Source: an uncultured Ruminococcus sp. (GTDB taxonomy: Bacteria > Bacillota > Clostridia > Oscillospirales > Ruminococcaceae). From it: 64,000 bases of DNA. A program made the translations under genes and the position numbers. Numbering within the stretch: position 1 is the first letter of the stretch; the number at the start of each line of letters is the position of its first letter. Location: NCBI GenBank assembly GCA_902762785.1, contig CACWPL010000007.1, positions 29,702 through 93,701 on the forward strand, read 5' to 3'. This document shows positions 52,969 to 63,100 of this stretch, one piece after another. The notes beneath the pieces were generated by a model that was not told the origin of the DNA, ran no database searches, and saw nothing but the letters and a program-made list of their open reading frames with translations.

Positions 52969-54179
52969 ACGAGCTCGACTTGATGGATGCCCTCGGCGAC
53001 CTCCCGGAGGCCTATGTCGAGGAGGCTTTGGAAACGCCGCAGCAGCGCCGCGGCATCTGGCGCACGATCGGCTATGTCGCGGCGGCGGCCTGTCTCGTGG
53101 CGGCCGTCGGGCTCGTGCAGGGCGTATGGCGGCAGCGCATCCCCACCGTCCCGCTCCCTGAGACGGTCACAGAGACCGTTGTGACCACGACGGACACGAC
53201 CGCACCGTCCACGACCGAAGCGCCTGCCACATCCGCTCCCGCTCCGACCGACGCGACCGAGCCGACTGACGAGACTGCACCTCATCAGACGGACGCGACC
53301 GTCCTGACAGACGAGACGGGTCTTTCCACGACCGCCCCTCTGTCCGCGCGCGTCCCGGCGGAGACTGCTGCGTCTACCTCCGCGCAGCGCTCCGTCGAGA
53401 CGGCACCTGTCACGGCATCGCCATCGCCCACAGAGCGCGCGACCGTGCCGTCCGTGACGGCATCGCCCCCGGCGACTACCGTCCTCCCGGTCACGACCGC
53501 CCCCACACCTACGGAGACCGGCCCTGTCATGACCACGATGGAAGTGCCGGAGATCATAGAGGATCCTACTGAGGTGACCGACCCTATTACCGAAGCGACG
53601 ACCGTCACTGAGAGCCCAGTCACATTCGTGACGTTTACCGAAGCGACGACCGTCACTGAGAGCCCAGTCACATTCGTGACGTGCGTGACGGAGGTCGCCA
53701 CGGATGATCCCACGGATGATTCCACTACGAACGAACAAGAGACGACGACCACCTACCCGGAGATCCTGCCGGGATTCCGTATCACGGATGATGTACGGGG
53801 CCTGAACGATCAGATCACATATACCACCGCCGTCAAGCCCTCGCCGGCGACCTTCGAGCATTACACGCTCCCGGGCGCGTACAGAGTACGTCGGACAGAG
53901 AAGTCGCGTTTCCTCATGCAAAACGAGATACTGCCCGAAAAGGGCACGTCGACCTACAAGATCATGCAGTACCGCCGAGAGCAGTTCTCGGTGACCGTCC
54001 GCAAGGATGCCGCGCTCTATCCCGCAGACGTCGGCGGATATCCTGCCTTCTATGCCTCCGATCCGGAGGGCGGCACCCTGTTCTGGGACGATGGACAGTA
54101 CACCTTCCAATTTGCTTCGTCGACCATGACACAGGCACAGCTCGAGGCGATCGCATCGCAGTTCGTCCCGGTATCCTGA
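52965..54179 (+). CDS. Membrane anti-sigma-like protein with Thr/Pro stalk
   Basis: A 404-residue protein with GTG start: about 30 cytoplasmic residues, one transmembrane helix (about 37-52, YVAAAACLVAAVGLV), a Thr/Ser/Pro stalk of about 200 residues (60-260) and a compact C-terminal extracellular domain (about 270-404). The end (DDGQYTFQFASSTMTQAQL) resembles the DUF4367 type found on Clostridial anti-sigma proteins. A perfect 48-base tandem repeat lies in the stalk. By position and topology it is the partner of the sigma factor and may sense material at the cell surface. Confidence 0.75.
   Translation: MNELDLMDALGDLPEAYVEEALETPQQRRGIWRTIGYVAAAACLVAAVGLVQGVWRQRIPTVPLPETVTETVVTTTDTTAPSTTEAPATSAPAPTDATEPTDETAPHQTDATVLTDETGLSTTAPLSARVPAETAASTSAQRSVETAPVTASPSPTERATVPSVTASPPATTVLPVTTAPTPTETGPVMTTMEVPEIIEDPTEVTDPITEATTVTESPVTFVTFTEATTVTESPVTFVTCVTEVATDDPTDDSTTNEQETTTTYPEILPGFRITDDVRGLNDQITYTTAVKPSPATFEHYTLPGAYRVRRTEKSRFLMQNEILPEKGTSTYKIMQYRREQFSVTVRKDAALYPADVGGYPAFYASDPEGGTLFWDDGQYTFQFASSTMTQAQLEAIASQFVPVS
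53587..53682 (+). repeat. Perfect 48-base tandem duplication in the stalk
   Basis: Bases 53587-53634 and 53635-53682 are identical over all 48 positions, giving a duplicated 16-residue unit (contains EATTVTESPVTFVTF). The stalk before it has only short, imperfect repeats, so this looks recent. Confidence 0.93.
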
Positions 54180-54204
54180 TAAAGACTAAAAATGAGGTGA
54201 TCCT

Positions 54205-55287
54205 ATGAAAAAAACGATGAAGATGCTGACAGCCGCGCTGCTGGCGCTGGCATGTCTCCCGATGCCGATCCAGGCACAGGCCGCGCCGCACGGGTGGTAC
54301 GGGACTGCCGACCAGACGGCCTTCAGTGACCTCGATGAGGTGGATGTGAAGGGGATGTTCGATGCGTGGAGCATGGGGCAGTCCACGGATGGGACCACGC
54401 ATGTCTACCGCAAGTCCAATGTCAGCAGCCTGTTTTATCTTGTCCGTTCGCGTGAGAACGTGCTGCGCTTCACCCTTCGTGAGGATACGGACGCCGCGAT
54501 GGCCGAGGTGCTCGAGGTCCTTGAGCCCTATTGCCCCGGTCTGTCGGCGGCCTATGATGCGCAGCAGCGCAGCGGCACGGTCTGGCAGGAGGGGAGGGCG
54601 CCGACCTATGGAGAGCGTGTCGGTGACTTCCATAGCTGCTACCAGATCTACGATGTGGAGCGGTGGGTAGGAGAACGTTCGGATACGTTCGATGTCGAGT
54701 TCGGAGAGGGGTACCGGCCGGACGATGCGGCGGCGGACGCGATCTGCAAGGCGCTCGCCGCGCGCGGTCTCATCACGTCCTTCTACGGATGGGGCGAGAC
54801 GGCGGACTACAATGAGATCTGCTCGATGACGAACGATGTCCTCTCCTATACGCCCGGCAAGCTCGACGCGGGAGCGGTGCAGGCGTATCTCGATGAGGCG
54901 CTGCCCGGATGGACGCTGAATCTGGGTGGAGAGGGTCACAACGAGGATCATATCGTTCCCCCGGCGGGGACCTCTTCGATCGAGGTGATCGAGGCGGCCG
55001 GTGAGATCTACGAGGCGTTCGGGATCACCGCGCTCTTTCTCGCGCTGGAATCCGCGAACGACCCGCTGCAGGGCACCAACGCCCTCGCGTGTCCCGGTGA
55101 CGTCACCCTCGACTGCGAGATCGGCATGACGGATGTCGTGGCGGCAGGGGAGTCTCTCCTCGGCGCACGCTCGCTCTGTGACACCGAGCAGGCGAACTTC
55201 GATGTGGACGGCGACGGTGTCCCCTCCACGACCGATCTGCTCTGCATCTACAAATACGTCCTCGGCATCACCGACACGCTCGGCTAA
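54205..55287 (+). CDS. Secreted protein with C-terminal dockerin-like module
   Basis: A 360-residue exported protein. Signal peptide (about 1-27, ending QAQAA), a middle domain that I do not recognise, and a C-terminal pair of dockerin repeats (about 298-358): GDVTLDCEIGMTDVVAAGESLLG and NFDVDGDGVPSTTDLLCIYKYVLG. The first calcium loop is degenerate. Dockerins dock proteins onto cohesin scaffolds at the cell surface. It follows the anti-sigma-like gene by 25 bases and is probably cotranscribed with it. Confidence 0.8.
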   Translation: MKKTMKMLTAALLALACLPMPIQAQAAPHGWYGTADQTAFSDLDEVDVKGMFDAWSMGQSTDGTTHVYRKSNVSSLFYLVRSRENVLRFTLREDTDAAMAEVLEVLEPYCPGLSAAYDAQQRSGTVWQEGRAPTYGERVGDFHSCYQIYDVERWVGERSDTFDVEFGEGYRPDDAAADAICKALAARGLITSFYGWGETADYNEICSMTNDVLSYTPGKLDAGAVQAYLDEALPGWTLNLGGEGHNEDHIVPPAGTSSIEVIEAAGEIYEAFGITALFLALESANDPLQGTNALACPGDVTLDCEIGMTDVVAAGESLLGARSLCDTEQANFDVDGDGVPSTTDLLCIYKYVLGITDTLG

Positions 55288-55300
55288 ATGACATACGACC

Positions 55301-55335
55301 CGCCCGGCATCTGCACGCCGGGCGGCGTCTTTTTT
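55301..55335 (+). terminator. Terminator after the first dockerin gene
   Basis: Perfect 8-bp stem CGCCCGGC / GCCGGGCG (55301-55308 with 55317-55324) followed within five bases by TCTTTTTT. Confidence 0.88.
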
Positions 55336-55355
55336 GGCAAGGGATCGCATATCAC

Positions 55356-55384
55356 TTGACATATCGCCGCATCTATGGTATCAT
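55356..55384 (+). promoter_or_regulatory. Promoter of the second dockerin gene
   Basis: TTGACA (55356-55361), 17-base spacer, TATCAT (55379-55384) with TGG before it. Confidence 0.85.
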
Positions 55385-55420
55385 GATAAAAAGACCCGCC
55401 CACGACCAAAGGAGGACGAT

Positions 55421-56746
55421 ATGAGACATTTTCAGAAACGACTTCCCGCCGCTGTATGCGCTGTCCTCACAGCCGCGATGATGGGAGCGCTCCCCGCGGA
55501 GGCCTACTGGCTGCGGCAGAGCGGCGATGTGGATCTCGATGAGACATTTGGTGTCAAGGACGTGATCGCGTTCCAAAAATACCTGCTCGGCGTCGGCCGG
55601 ATCGACGGCGGGGACAATGCCGACTTTGACGGCAACGGCGTCCTCGACGTGATGGATCTTGCCTACATGAAGCGCGCGCTCCTCCACAAGGGGTCCCTCA
55701 CGCCCCGCCCGGGCATCTGGTACGCCTACAATGGCAACAGCAGCCTGTTCTACTGGTTCGGCGAGGACGGGACAGGCCGCACGATCTGGCAGTTCAGCGG
55801 CGAGGAGGACTCCTTCACCTTTGACTACGACGGCCGGAGCATGACCATCCACCATCCCCAGTGGGACGACCATGCGACCGTCGCGGTCTATTCGCTCTCG
55901 GAGATGGCGCTCTTCTACCCGGACGGCACCCGCGAGTCTCTCTACTGGTACGGCGACATGACCATGGAGGAGCTGGCCTTTTACACGGACGAGGTGCTGA
56001 TCGGCTTGGCGAAGGACTATTATCAGAACGTGAATGGCATCTATCCGCGCCTCGCGGAGGTGCGGCATAACACGCGCGACACCGTTCAGGTCTATCTCTA
56101 TGACTATGAGGATGGCCGCGAGATCCCCTATGAGGTCTACACGGTGAACTGGTCGACGGCCACCGGCATCGACGATAACGGCAATGTCATCGACCTCTCG
56201 AGCGCGCCCAGTGTGGGCGGCGTGATGCACAACGGCGTCTATGCTGCCACGGGCGACCTCCCGGATCATTACTATTATTTCGCGGAGGACGGCGGCGGTG
56301 TGGATGCCGAGCAGTCCTACAGCGCCGTCGCTCATCTCACTTGGGCGGTGGACGGCCGCGTCCTGACGATCTCGTACCCGGATGGTGGGGACGAGATCTG
56401 CGACATCGTCGACGTGGCCGGGGACGACCTGACCATCCGCCACCGCTCCACGAGCCAGACCGAGACGCTCGACTACCTCGGCGACTTCCGCTTCGAGGAC
56501 TTCGTCTACTTCCCGAACGATGTCCTCGGGCAGCTCTCGCTCGACTATTACGAGATGCAGACCGGCTACCGTCCGGGCGCGTATGAGGCCACGATCGGGG
56601 AGGACGGCCTGATCGCGATCCGTCTCTATGATGACATGGGCGACCGCGAGTCCACCGTGACATGGTACTACATCGACCGCTACACGGCCATGGGCGAGGA
56701 TCTCATCGGCACCCCCGTCGACCTCCACCCGAACGCGGCCGAATGA
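55421..56746 (+). CDS. Secreted protein with N-terminal dockerin module
   Basis: A 441-residue exported protein. After a signal peptide (about 1-28, ends AEA), the dockerin comes first (about 33-93): GDVDLDETFGVKDVIAFQKYLLG and NADFDGNGVLDVMDLAYMKRALL, both with good calcium-loop residues. Then two similar beta-rich domains follow (about 100-260 and 270-430), each starting with a G-x-Y/W-Y-A segment and containing SFTFDYDGRSMTI or TWAVDGRVLTISY; they look like an internal duplication. No catalytic residues recognised. Start at 55421 with AAAGGAGG. Confidence 0.8.
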   Translation: MRHFQKRLPAAVCAVLTAAMMGALPAEAYWLRQSGDVDLDETFGVKDVIAFQKYLLGVGRIDGGDNADFDGNGVLDVMDLAYMKRALLHKGSLTPRPGIWYAYNGNSSLFYWFGEDGTGRTIWQFSGEEDSFTFDYDGRSMTIHHPQWDDHATVAVYSLSEMALFYPDGTRESLYWYGDMTMEELAFYTDEVLIGLAKDYYQNVNGIYPRLAEVRHNTRDTVQVYLYDYEDGREIPYEVYTVNWSTATGIDDNGNVIDLSSAPSVGGVMHNGVYAATGDLPDHYYYFAEDGGGVDAEQSYSAVAHLTWAVDGRVLTISYPDGGDEICDIVDVAGDDLTIRHRSTSQTETLDYLGDFRFEDFVYFPNDVLGQLSLDYYEMQTGYRPGAYEATIGEDGLIAIRLYDDMGDRESTVTWYYIDRYTAMGEDLIGTPVDLHPNAAE

Positions 56747-56758
56747 CCGCAGAATCGA

Positions 56759-56790
56759 AAATGCCAGTGCAGCGCGACACTGGCATTTTT
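56759..56790 (+). terminator. Terminator after the second dockerin gene
   Basis: Stem AAATGCCAGTG / CACTGGCATTT (56759-56769 with 56778-56788) ending in a T-run to 56790. Confidence 0.9.
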
Positions 56791-56813
56791 GGTATCACGG
56801 CAGGCCATCCTCC

Positions 56814-56842
56814 TTGCATGATGCGGAAATATATGGTATAAT
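56814..56842 (+). promoter_or_regulatory. Promoter of the GH3-dockerin gene
   Basis: TTGCAT (56814-56819), 17-base spacer, TATAAT (56837-56842) with TGG before it. Confidence 0.85.
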
Positions 56843-56886
56843 AGAGACAGAACGCATCCGCCAAGTCGTTCAGAAAGGAGGCTCAT

Positions 56887-59082
56887 ATGAAAAACAGCTT
56901 TATCAAACGAATCGCAGCGGCCTTGTGTGCCGGGGCGCTCTGTGTGGGCAGTCTGGCATGGCCGATGCCATCGCGTGCAGAGGAGACCGACGATGCACAT
57001 GCGTTTGCCGTGCAGATGACCGCCTCCATGCCGCTTCGCCAGAAGCTCGCGCAGATGATCATGCTCAACATCCGCTACTGGAGCCCGAACGGCACCGAGG
57101 CGTCACGCGTCGGCCAGACCTCCGTCAACAGCGAGATGGAGGCCCTGCTCGAGAAGTACGAGTTCGCGGGCGTCCTGATCTTCGCCGAGAACGTCACCGG
57201 CACCGCGCAGACCACGCGCTTCATGGACGAGCTCCATACGGTCTCACGCAAGAGTCCGTTCGGCATCCCGGTCATGGCCGCAGTCGACCAGGAGGGCGGT
57301 ACCATCGTCCGCCTCGGCACCGGTACGAACACCTGCAGCAGCATGGCGCTCGGTGCCACGCGCGATCCGCAGCTCGCCTACGACAATGCCGCGATCATCG
57401 GTGAGGAGCTCGCTGCCGTTGGCATCGACGTGGACTTCGCGCCCGTCATGGACGTCAACAATGAGCCGCGCAACCCGATCATCAATGTCCGTTCTTTCTC
57501 GTCGGATCCGGCGCTCGTCAGTGAGATGGGGCCCGCTTTCCTCCGCGGTCTGACCGACAACGGCATCATCACCACCGCGAAGCATTTCCCCGGCCACGGC
57601 GATACCGCCACGGACAGCCACACCGGCCTTCCCCTCATCGACCGCTCCTATGCCGAGCTCCAGGCGCGCGAGCTCATCCCGTTCCAGGCGGCGATGGATG
57701 CCGATGTCGATATGGTCATGACGGCACACATCCAGTATCCCCAGATCGAGACCGGCACCTATACCTCCATCTCCACCGGCCAGAAGATCTATCTCCCCGC
57801 CACGCTCTCCAAGACGATCCTGACCGACATCGTCCGCGGGGACATGGGCTATGACGGCCTCATCGTCACGGACGGCATGCAGATGGATGCGCTCAAGAAG
57901 AATTTTGACATCTATGATACGGCCATCTATGCGATCAATGCCGGTGCGGACGTGCTGCTCGAGCCGGTCGTCACATGGTCGACGAAGGACATCTCGACCC
58001 TGGAGGTCTACCTCGATAAGCTCGAGAACGCTGTAACGACCGGCGCCATCCCGGAGAGCCGGATCAACGAGTCCTGCACCCGTGTCATCGAGCTGAAATA
58101 CCGGCGCGGGATGTTCGAGCCGGAGACGGAGGATATTGAGACACGCGTCGCGCATGCGCTCGAGGTCGTCGGCTCCAAGGCGCACCATGACCGCGAGATG
58201 GCCATCACCAAGAAGGCCGTCACCCTCCTCAAGAACGAGGACGACCTCCTCCCGCTGACTCTCGAGGCAGGGGAGCGTGTGGCATGCTTCTACCCGCTCG
58301 ACAGCGCGGCGAACGCGTTCACCTATGCGTTCGATCGGCTCAAGGCAGAGGGCGTGATCCCGGCGGATGCCGCAGCCGACCTGCGCTGCTACAACGGCGC
58401 CACGGCGTCCTCCTATTCGACCGTCATGAAGAACGCCAAGGCCGTCGTGATCGCGACCGAGAGCACCTATGAGAGCCACCTCGACCCGAACGGGACGACC
58501 GCGGCAGGACAGCGCTCGAAGGTCGTCGACGCGATGATCGCCCTCGCGCACAGCCTGGGTAAAAAGGTCGTCCTGCTGAGCATGAGCCTGCCCTATGATA
58601 CGGCACGCTTTGGCGCAGCCGATGCGATCCTGGCCGCCTACAGTAACAAGAAGATGCCCGTCATCCCCACGAGCTACAACGGCGAGCTCACGGCCTATGG
58701 GCCGAACTATCCGGCCGCGGTCATGACCGTGTTCGGGGAGAGCGCGCCGACCGGCAAGCTCCCGGTCGAGGTGTATACGGTCGATTCGTCGTATCATTAT
58801 ACGAATGTCGTGCTCTACCCGCTCGGCTACGGTCTGACCTACAAGGGCCTGCTCGGTGATGTGAACGATGACGGCGATGCCGACGCAGTCGATGCGTCGC
58901 TGATCCTTGTGGCTGCGACTCGGAAGGGCGTCGGCAAGGAAAGCGAGCTCACGGCCGATCAGGAGGAGCGCGCGGATGTCAACAGCGACGGCGAGAGGAA
59001 CGCCGTCGATGCCTCCATCATCCTGGTCTACGCCACCGCCAAGGGCGTCGGCCGTGACGTGAAGCTCGAGGACTTCGTCTGA
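56887..59082 (+). CDS. Glycoside hydrolase family 3 enzyme with C-terminal dockerin (NagZ-like)
   Basis: A 731-residue secreted enzyme: signal peptide (1-31), GH3 catalytic barrel (about 45-395) with the NagZ-type KHFPGHGDTATDSH motif (His/Asp catalytic dyad, about 232-245) and nucleophile Asp329 in VTDGMQM, a GH3 C-terminal alpha/beta sandwich (about 430-650), and a dockerin (about 656-728) with two calcium loops (GDVNDDGDADAVDASLILV, ADVNSDGERNAVDASIILV). The motif points to beta-N-acetylglucosaminidase activity, perhaps on chitin or peptidoglycan fragments, though beta-glucosidase is possible. The dockerin implies binding to a cellulosome-like scaffold. Confidence 0.9.
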   Translation: MKNSFIKRIAAALCAGALCVGSLAWPMPSRAEETDDAHAFAVQMTASMPLRQKLAQMIMLNIRYWSPNGTEASRVGQTSVNSEMEALLEKYEFAGVLIFAENVTGTAQTTRFMDELHTVSRKSPFGIPVMAAVDQEGGTIVRLGTGTNTCSSMALGATRDPQLAYDNAAIIGEELAAVGIDVDFAPVMDVNNEPRNPIINVRSFSSDPALVSEMGPAFLRGLTDNGIITTAKHFPGHGDTATDSHTGLPLIDRSYAELQARELIPFQAAMDADVDMVMTAHIQYPQIETGTYTSISTGQKIYLPATLSKTILTDIVRGDMGYDGLIVTDGMQMDALKKNFDIYDTAIYAINAGADVLLEPVVTWSTKDISTLEVYLDKLENAVTTGAIPESRINESCTRVIELKYRRGMFEPETEDIETRVAHALEVVGSKAHHDREMAITKKAVTLLKNEDDLLPLTLEAGERVACFYPLDSAANAFTYAFDRLKAEGVIPADAAADLRCYNGATASSYSTVMKNAKAVVIATESTYESHLDPNGTTAAGQRSKVVDAMIALAHSLGKKVVLLSMSLPYDTARFGAADAILAAYSNKKMPVIPTSYNGELTAYGPNYPAAVMTVFGESAPTGKLPVEVYTVDSSYHYTNVVLYPLGYGLTYKGLLGDVNDDGDADAVDASLILVAATRKGVGKESELTADQEERADVNSDGERNAVDASIILVYATAKGVGRDVKLEDFV

Positions 59083-59122
59083 TCGTCTAAGGGACGGCAG
59101 CGGATGAGATAACGACAAAAAC

Positions 59123-59158
59123 AGAAGCGATGGAGCCAGACGACTCCATCGCTTCTTT
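59123..59158 (+). terminator. Terminator after the GH3 gene
   Basis: Perfect 13-bp stem AGAAGCGATGGAG / CTCCATCGCTTCT (59123-59135 with 59144-59156), then TTTGG. Confidence 0.85.
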
Positions 59159-59254
59159 GGGTATCAGGTGCATTCGGTCATTCATGCTCAGGCATCATGG
59201 ATCTCGTCCTTCAAGAGAGATCCAGATCGATCGAGGCCGCGATGCCCTCTATCG

Positions 59255-60142
59255 TCATTTGATCTTCTCGAGGATGTCTTGGAATCTCGCGTAGTTGACC
59301 TTGACGCCGTCATCAAGGTCGATGTCGATCATCTGGTCGGCGAGATGATGCACTTTTTCCTCATAGGCGTCGATCTCGGCGAGCTGAGCAGTGAGCTTTT
59401 CCTGCCGTTTTTTCAGCTTGACGTGATCGGACGCCGAGACGGTCTGCATCTGATCGGCGAGCAAAGCGAGCTGGGTGCGGTAGCGCTCCTGGAGCTCGTG
59501 GACGTAGTCGGTGCGAATGGTCGCGACGGTCGTCCGCTGCCAGCGGTGCAGATAGACGAGCGCCTTGAAGCCGTTTTTTTTGCCGGAGCTGAAGAGCCAG
59601 TAGATGGGACGCTTTTGATAGACCTTGCAGTGGTCGGCGAAGAAGCCGTTCAGGAGGTAGCTGCGGAGCACCTCGCGGGGGGCGCCCTTTCCGCCGAGGG
59701 CATCGGCGATGAAGCGCAGGTTCTCCACGAGGGTGTCCTCACCGTAGACCGTGCGGATGAGGTCGATCACACGGGAGGTCAGGTCGTCTTCGAGATAGTC
59801 GTCATCACAGATGGGGAGGACGTTGTCGGGAACAGGGATGATCGTGTGGTACTTGTCGGGATCCCACGCGCCGCCGGCATAGGCGATGCCGTCGACATCG
59901 AGGGAATAACGGCCGAAGAGACACCCCACCGCATAGGAGATCAGGCTTCGGATCTCGCGTCCGAGGTCGGCACGGCGCACAGTGACGTCCTTGTCCTCGA
60001 CCTCGGGCGTCAGCTCGTCCTGGAGGCCGTAGATGCCGATAAAGAGGCGGTTGAGCGCCTCCTCGTTTTGTTTGAGCTTTTGGAAGCGGGACTCGCATTT
60101 TGCTTCCCATTCCTTGTATCTGTCAGAGATCAGTCTGCCCAT
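59255..60142 (-). CDS. pglX: C-terminal part of BREX methyltransferase PglX
   Basis: A 295-residue protein that matches only the last quarter of the roughly 1200-residue PglX: RLFIGIYGLQDELTPEV, SYAVGCLFGRYSLD, YQKRPIYWLFSSGKK, FKALVYLHRW, and the ending DIDLDDGVKVNYARF. The methylase domain with its SAM and NPPY-type motifs is absent. The start at 60142 has an AAAGGTG site, so it may be translated as a separate domain. The C-terminal region of PglX is thought to take part in DNA target recognition. It starts 53 bases after brxC. Either a decayed gene or a reused domain. Confidence 0.85.
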   Translation of the reverse strand: MGRLISDRYKEWEAKCESRFQKLKQNEEALNRLFIGIYGLQDELTPEVEDKDVTVRRADLGREIRSLISYAVGCLFGRYSLDVDGIAYAGGAWDPDKYHTIIPVPDNVLPICDDDYLEDDLTSRVIDLIRTVYGEDTLVENLRFIADALGGKGAPREVLRSYLLNGFFADHCKVYQKRPIYWLFSSGKKNGFKALVYLHRWQRTTVATIRTDYVHELQERYRTQLALLADQMQTVSASDHVKLKKRQEKLTAQLAEIDAYEEKVHHLADQMIDIDLDDGVKVNYARFQDILEKIK

Positions 60143-60194
60143 CCATACTTCACCTTTCCCTTCGTCTTTGCGCCGCTGGCCGATGATCGTCATC

Positions 60195-63100
60195 TCAAAT
60201 GACACGCAGCACATCATGGCCGTCGAAGCGCTCCATGAGGCGTTTTTTGATCTTCGCGAGGTAGGCGTCGACGTCTGCCTCGCTCTGCAGCTTCGCGGCC
60301 GTGCAGATCGTGCTGCGCTCTATCGTCACTGTATCGGCCCTAGGATCGACGGTCAAGAGCTTTTGCAGATACCGCGCATGGATGCCGCCGATCTGCTGCT
60401 TCATGGCATCGAGCTCCGTGAGCCGATCGGCATGCGCGGCGGCATGCTTCATCTCTGTGAGCTCGGCGTCCGCTCGGCGCACGAGGTCGGCCTGCTCGAC
60501 GTCGGCCGTCTGCTGGATGTCGCCCATCACGGCACGGATCTCGGCATCGACCTCCTCCCGCTTTTCCGCAAGGAGCCTGTCGCAGACGTCACGGATGGAC
60601 TGTGTCAGATCTGGCAGCGCCGAGATCCGGCGATAGGGCCTGGGATCGTCCAGGATCGCCTGCACCTGTGTGATGGCCGTCTGGGCGTCTCGCTCGGCAG
60701 TGAGATAGGGCTTCTCCGGTTTGAGTGCTTCGAGCAGATCCAGGGCACGGTCGAAGAGCGGCTGCTGCGTGTGGAAGAACGTTAGGACCTCTGCGATGTC
60801 CTCCGCATTGTCGAGGAGGTCGTCCTCCATATGCACGGCCTGCTCGAGGAGGGCGATGCTGTCGTGCTCGTGCATCAGCAGATCGGTGCAGAGCTTGGCG
60901 CCCTGCTCCACGATGCTGCGGCCGGGGTACTGGCGGCGGCTGTACTGCGTCGAGAGGAGCTCGTCGAGCGCGGTGCGCTGTTTCGTGAACGCCTCGACGA
61001 TGTAGGCGACCAGCTCGTTCTCCGTATCGGGGATGAGGCCGAGGCCGCAGTTGAAGTATTCCCCGAGGAGATCGCGGGCTTTTTTGATGAGCGCGACGGG
61101 CGGTGCCATGCGGAAGCTGACCATCGTCTTGTCGATCAGCGGCTTGCGGCGCAGATGCGCGAGGATGTCCTTGCTGTCCGGGGAGAGGATGCTGCCCGCG
61201 TACTGGAGGACGATGGTGCCGTTCGCGGTGAGCGCGGCGGTGACGGCGGCGATGTCGATCTCGCGCCACCCATACGGGACCGCGGAGAATCGGCGCTGGA
61301 TGTCGCCCATGGACGTGGGGAGGGATCTCTCCTTCTGGAGGAGGAGGTAGTCTGTCACCTCCCGGACGGCATCGGCGTTCATGCCGCCGAGATCGGCGAG
61401 GCTCATCTGCTCGTTTTGCCCGGAGATGATCTCGAGCAGCTCGGTGTCGGTATCGCAGCAGCGGCGGACGTAGCCGAGCTTCGTATAAACGCGCTCGATC
61501 AGCATGCCGAGCGCCTGGTCGATCCTTTCCTTGACGCCGGTGATCCGGAGCTTCATGCGGTCGCCGGCGACATAGATCCGGCCGTCGGAGATGGCCTGGG
61601 AGATGAGGCGTTCCGCCTCCTGCTCATGGGTGGACGCCTCCGTGATCCGGCTGCGGATGATCGACACGATCGCCTCGGGGAGCTGCGCGACGTTCTTGCA
61701 CTTGACGTAATTGCGGATCTTCATGGCACGCTCGAGCGCCTCAAAGTAGGGGAGCGTGTCGGAGAGGACGATCATCGCGGCATCGTCCGTGCCGGACTTG
61801 TGCAGGAAGACATTGTCGTCCGTGCTGTAGATCTCGGACGCGACGGTGATGAACTGCAGTCGGATATGGCCGGACGGCTGGCCGATGGGGGTCTCGTCGA
61901 TCTGGCGGTCGAAGGGGAAGTCGTACTTTCCGCAGCGGAATCTCTTGTTGGTGTAGAGCTTGTTGAAGATGACGTCCCCGATCGCGCGCGTCATGTCCGC
62001 ACTGTTGACGGGCGTGCTGCGGATCTCGCGGGCGATGTCCTGCTCGTCGTCAGTCAGGAAGGTATAGGTATCGCCGGTCCGGGAGACATAGTTCTGCGAG
62101 ACGAGACGGTCGAGCGACGCCTGGATCATCGGCCGCAAGGTGATGCGGTCGACACGGATGTCGTCCGTCATCAGGATCGTGATAGTATCCAGATCAGCCT
62201 TGACATCATCGACATAGCGGATCAGATAGAGCAGCTTGAGGATGCTGACGTCGAATGGCTCGATGCCGTCCCTGTTGTCGGCAGCGGTCTGGCAGCGGTC
62301 GATGACGCGGCGGATCGAGTTCTCGAGGAAAGTGTGGACGGTGTCATAGAACAGATAGAAGGGGATGAGGGCGTTCTCGTCCTTCTCCTTGATCTGCTGT
62401 GCGGCCTCCTGGAAGCCGGAGAGCATGGAGCGCTCACCGCCGGAGAGATGCTTGCCGGAATTGCCGTGCTTGCGGATCTGTGCGAGGACGTCCTGCATGA
62501 GGCGGAACTGGTAGGGGACGAAGGGGTAGGTATCGACGAACTCGTCCGCTCCCTCGTAGCCTTTCATGTCGAGCACGGCGCCGGTGAAGGAGAAGAGATT
62601 CCGCAGCACGGCCTGATGTGCCTCATACTGCGCCAGGAGGACCTCCTTGGCAGCATCCGTCTTGGCGAGGATGCGCTTGCGGATGACCTCATCCACGGAG
62701 GAGGAGGAGAGGTGCAGGCGCGTGTGGAAACGGCCCTGGATCTTGGAAAAATCGTTGCCGCTGATCTTGGTGATGCTGTCGATCGCCTCCTGGCTCGTGA
62801 CCATGACCCAGACACGGCCGGCGCACTTCGTACCGATCTCCTCGACGATGGTCTGGAGGTCGAGCATCAGGTCGGGATCGGAGCCGATGTACTGTCCCAC
62901 CTCGTCGATCATGAAGAGCAGCCGGGCGTCCTTGCCGCGGCTGTCGATGTAGGCACGGATCTCCTTCACGAGCTGTTCGATGCTCAGGTCGATCTCCTTC
63001 CCGCCGTTGGACCAATTGCGGGCGGCGGTCTCGCTGATGCCGAGCGCGGTCGTCATCGCCTCGACGATGTCGTCCTCGAGGAAGGCGAAGGAGTCACGCG

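Noticed and set aside
53587-53682. Tandem repeat as a possible CRISPR unit
   Set aside because: The copies adjoin without spacers and lie in frame inside a coding region.
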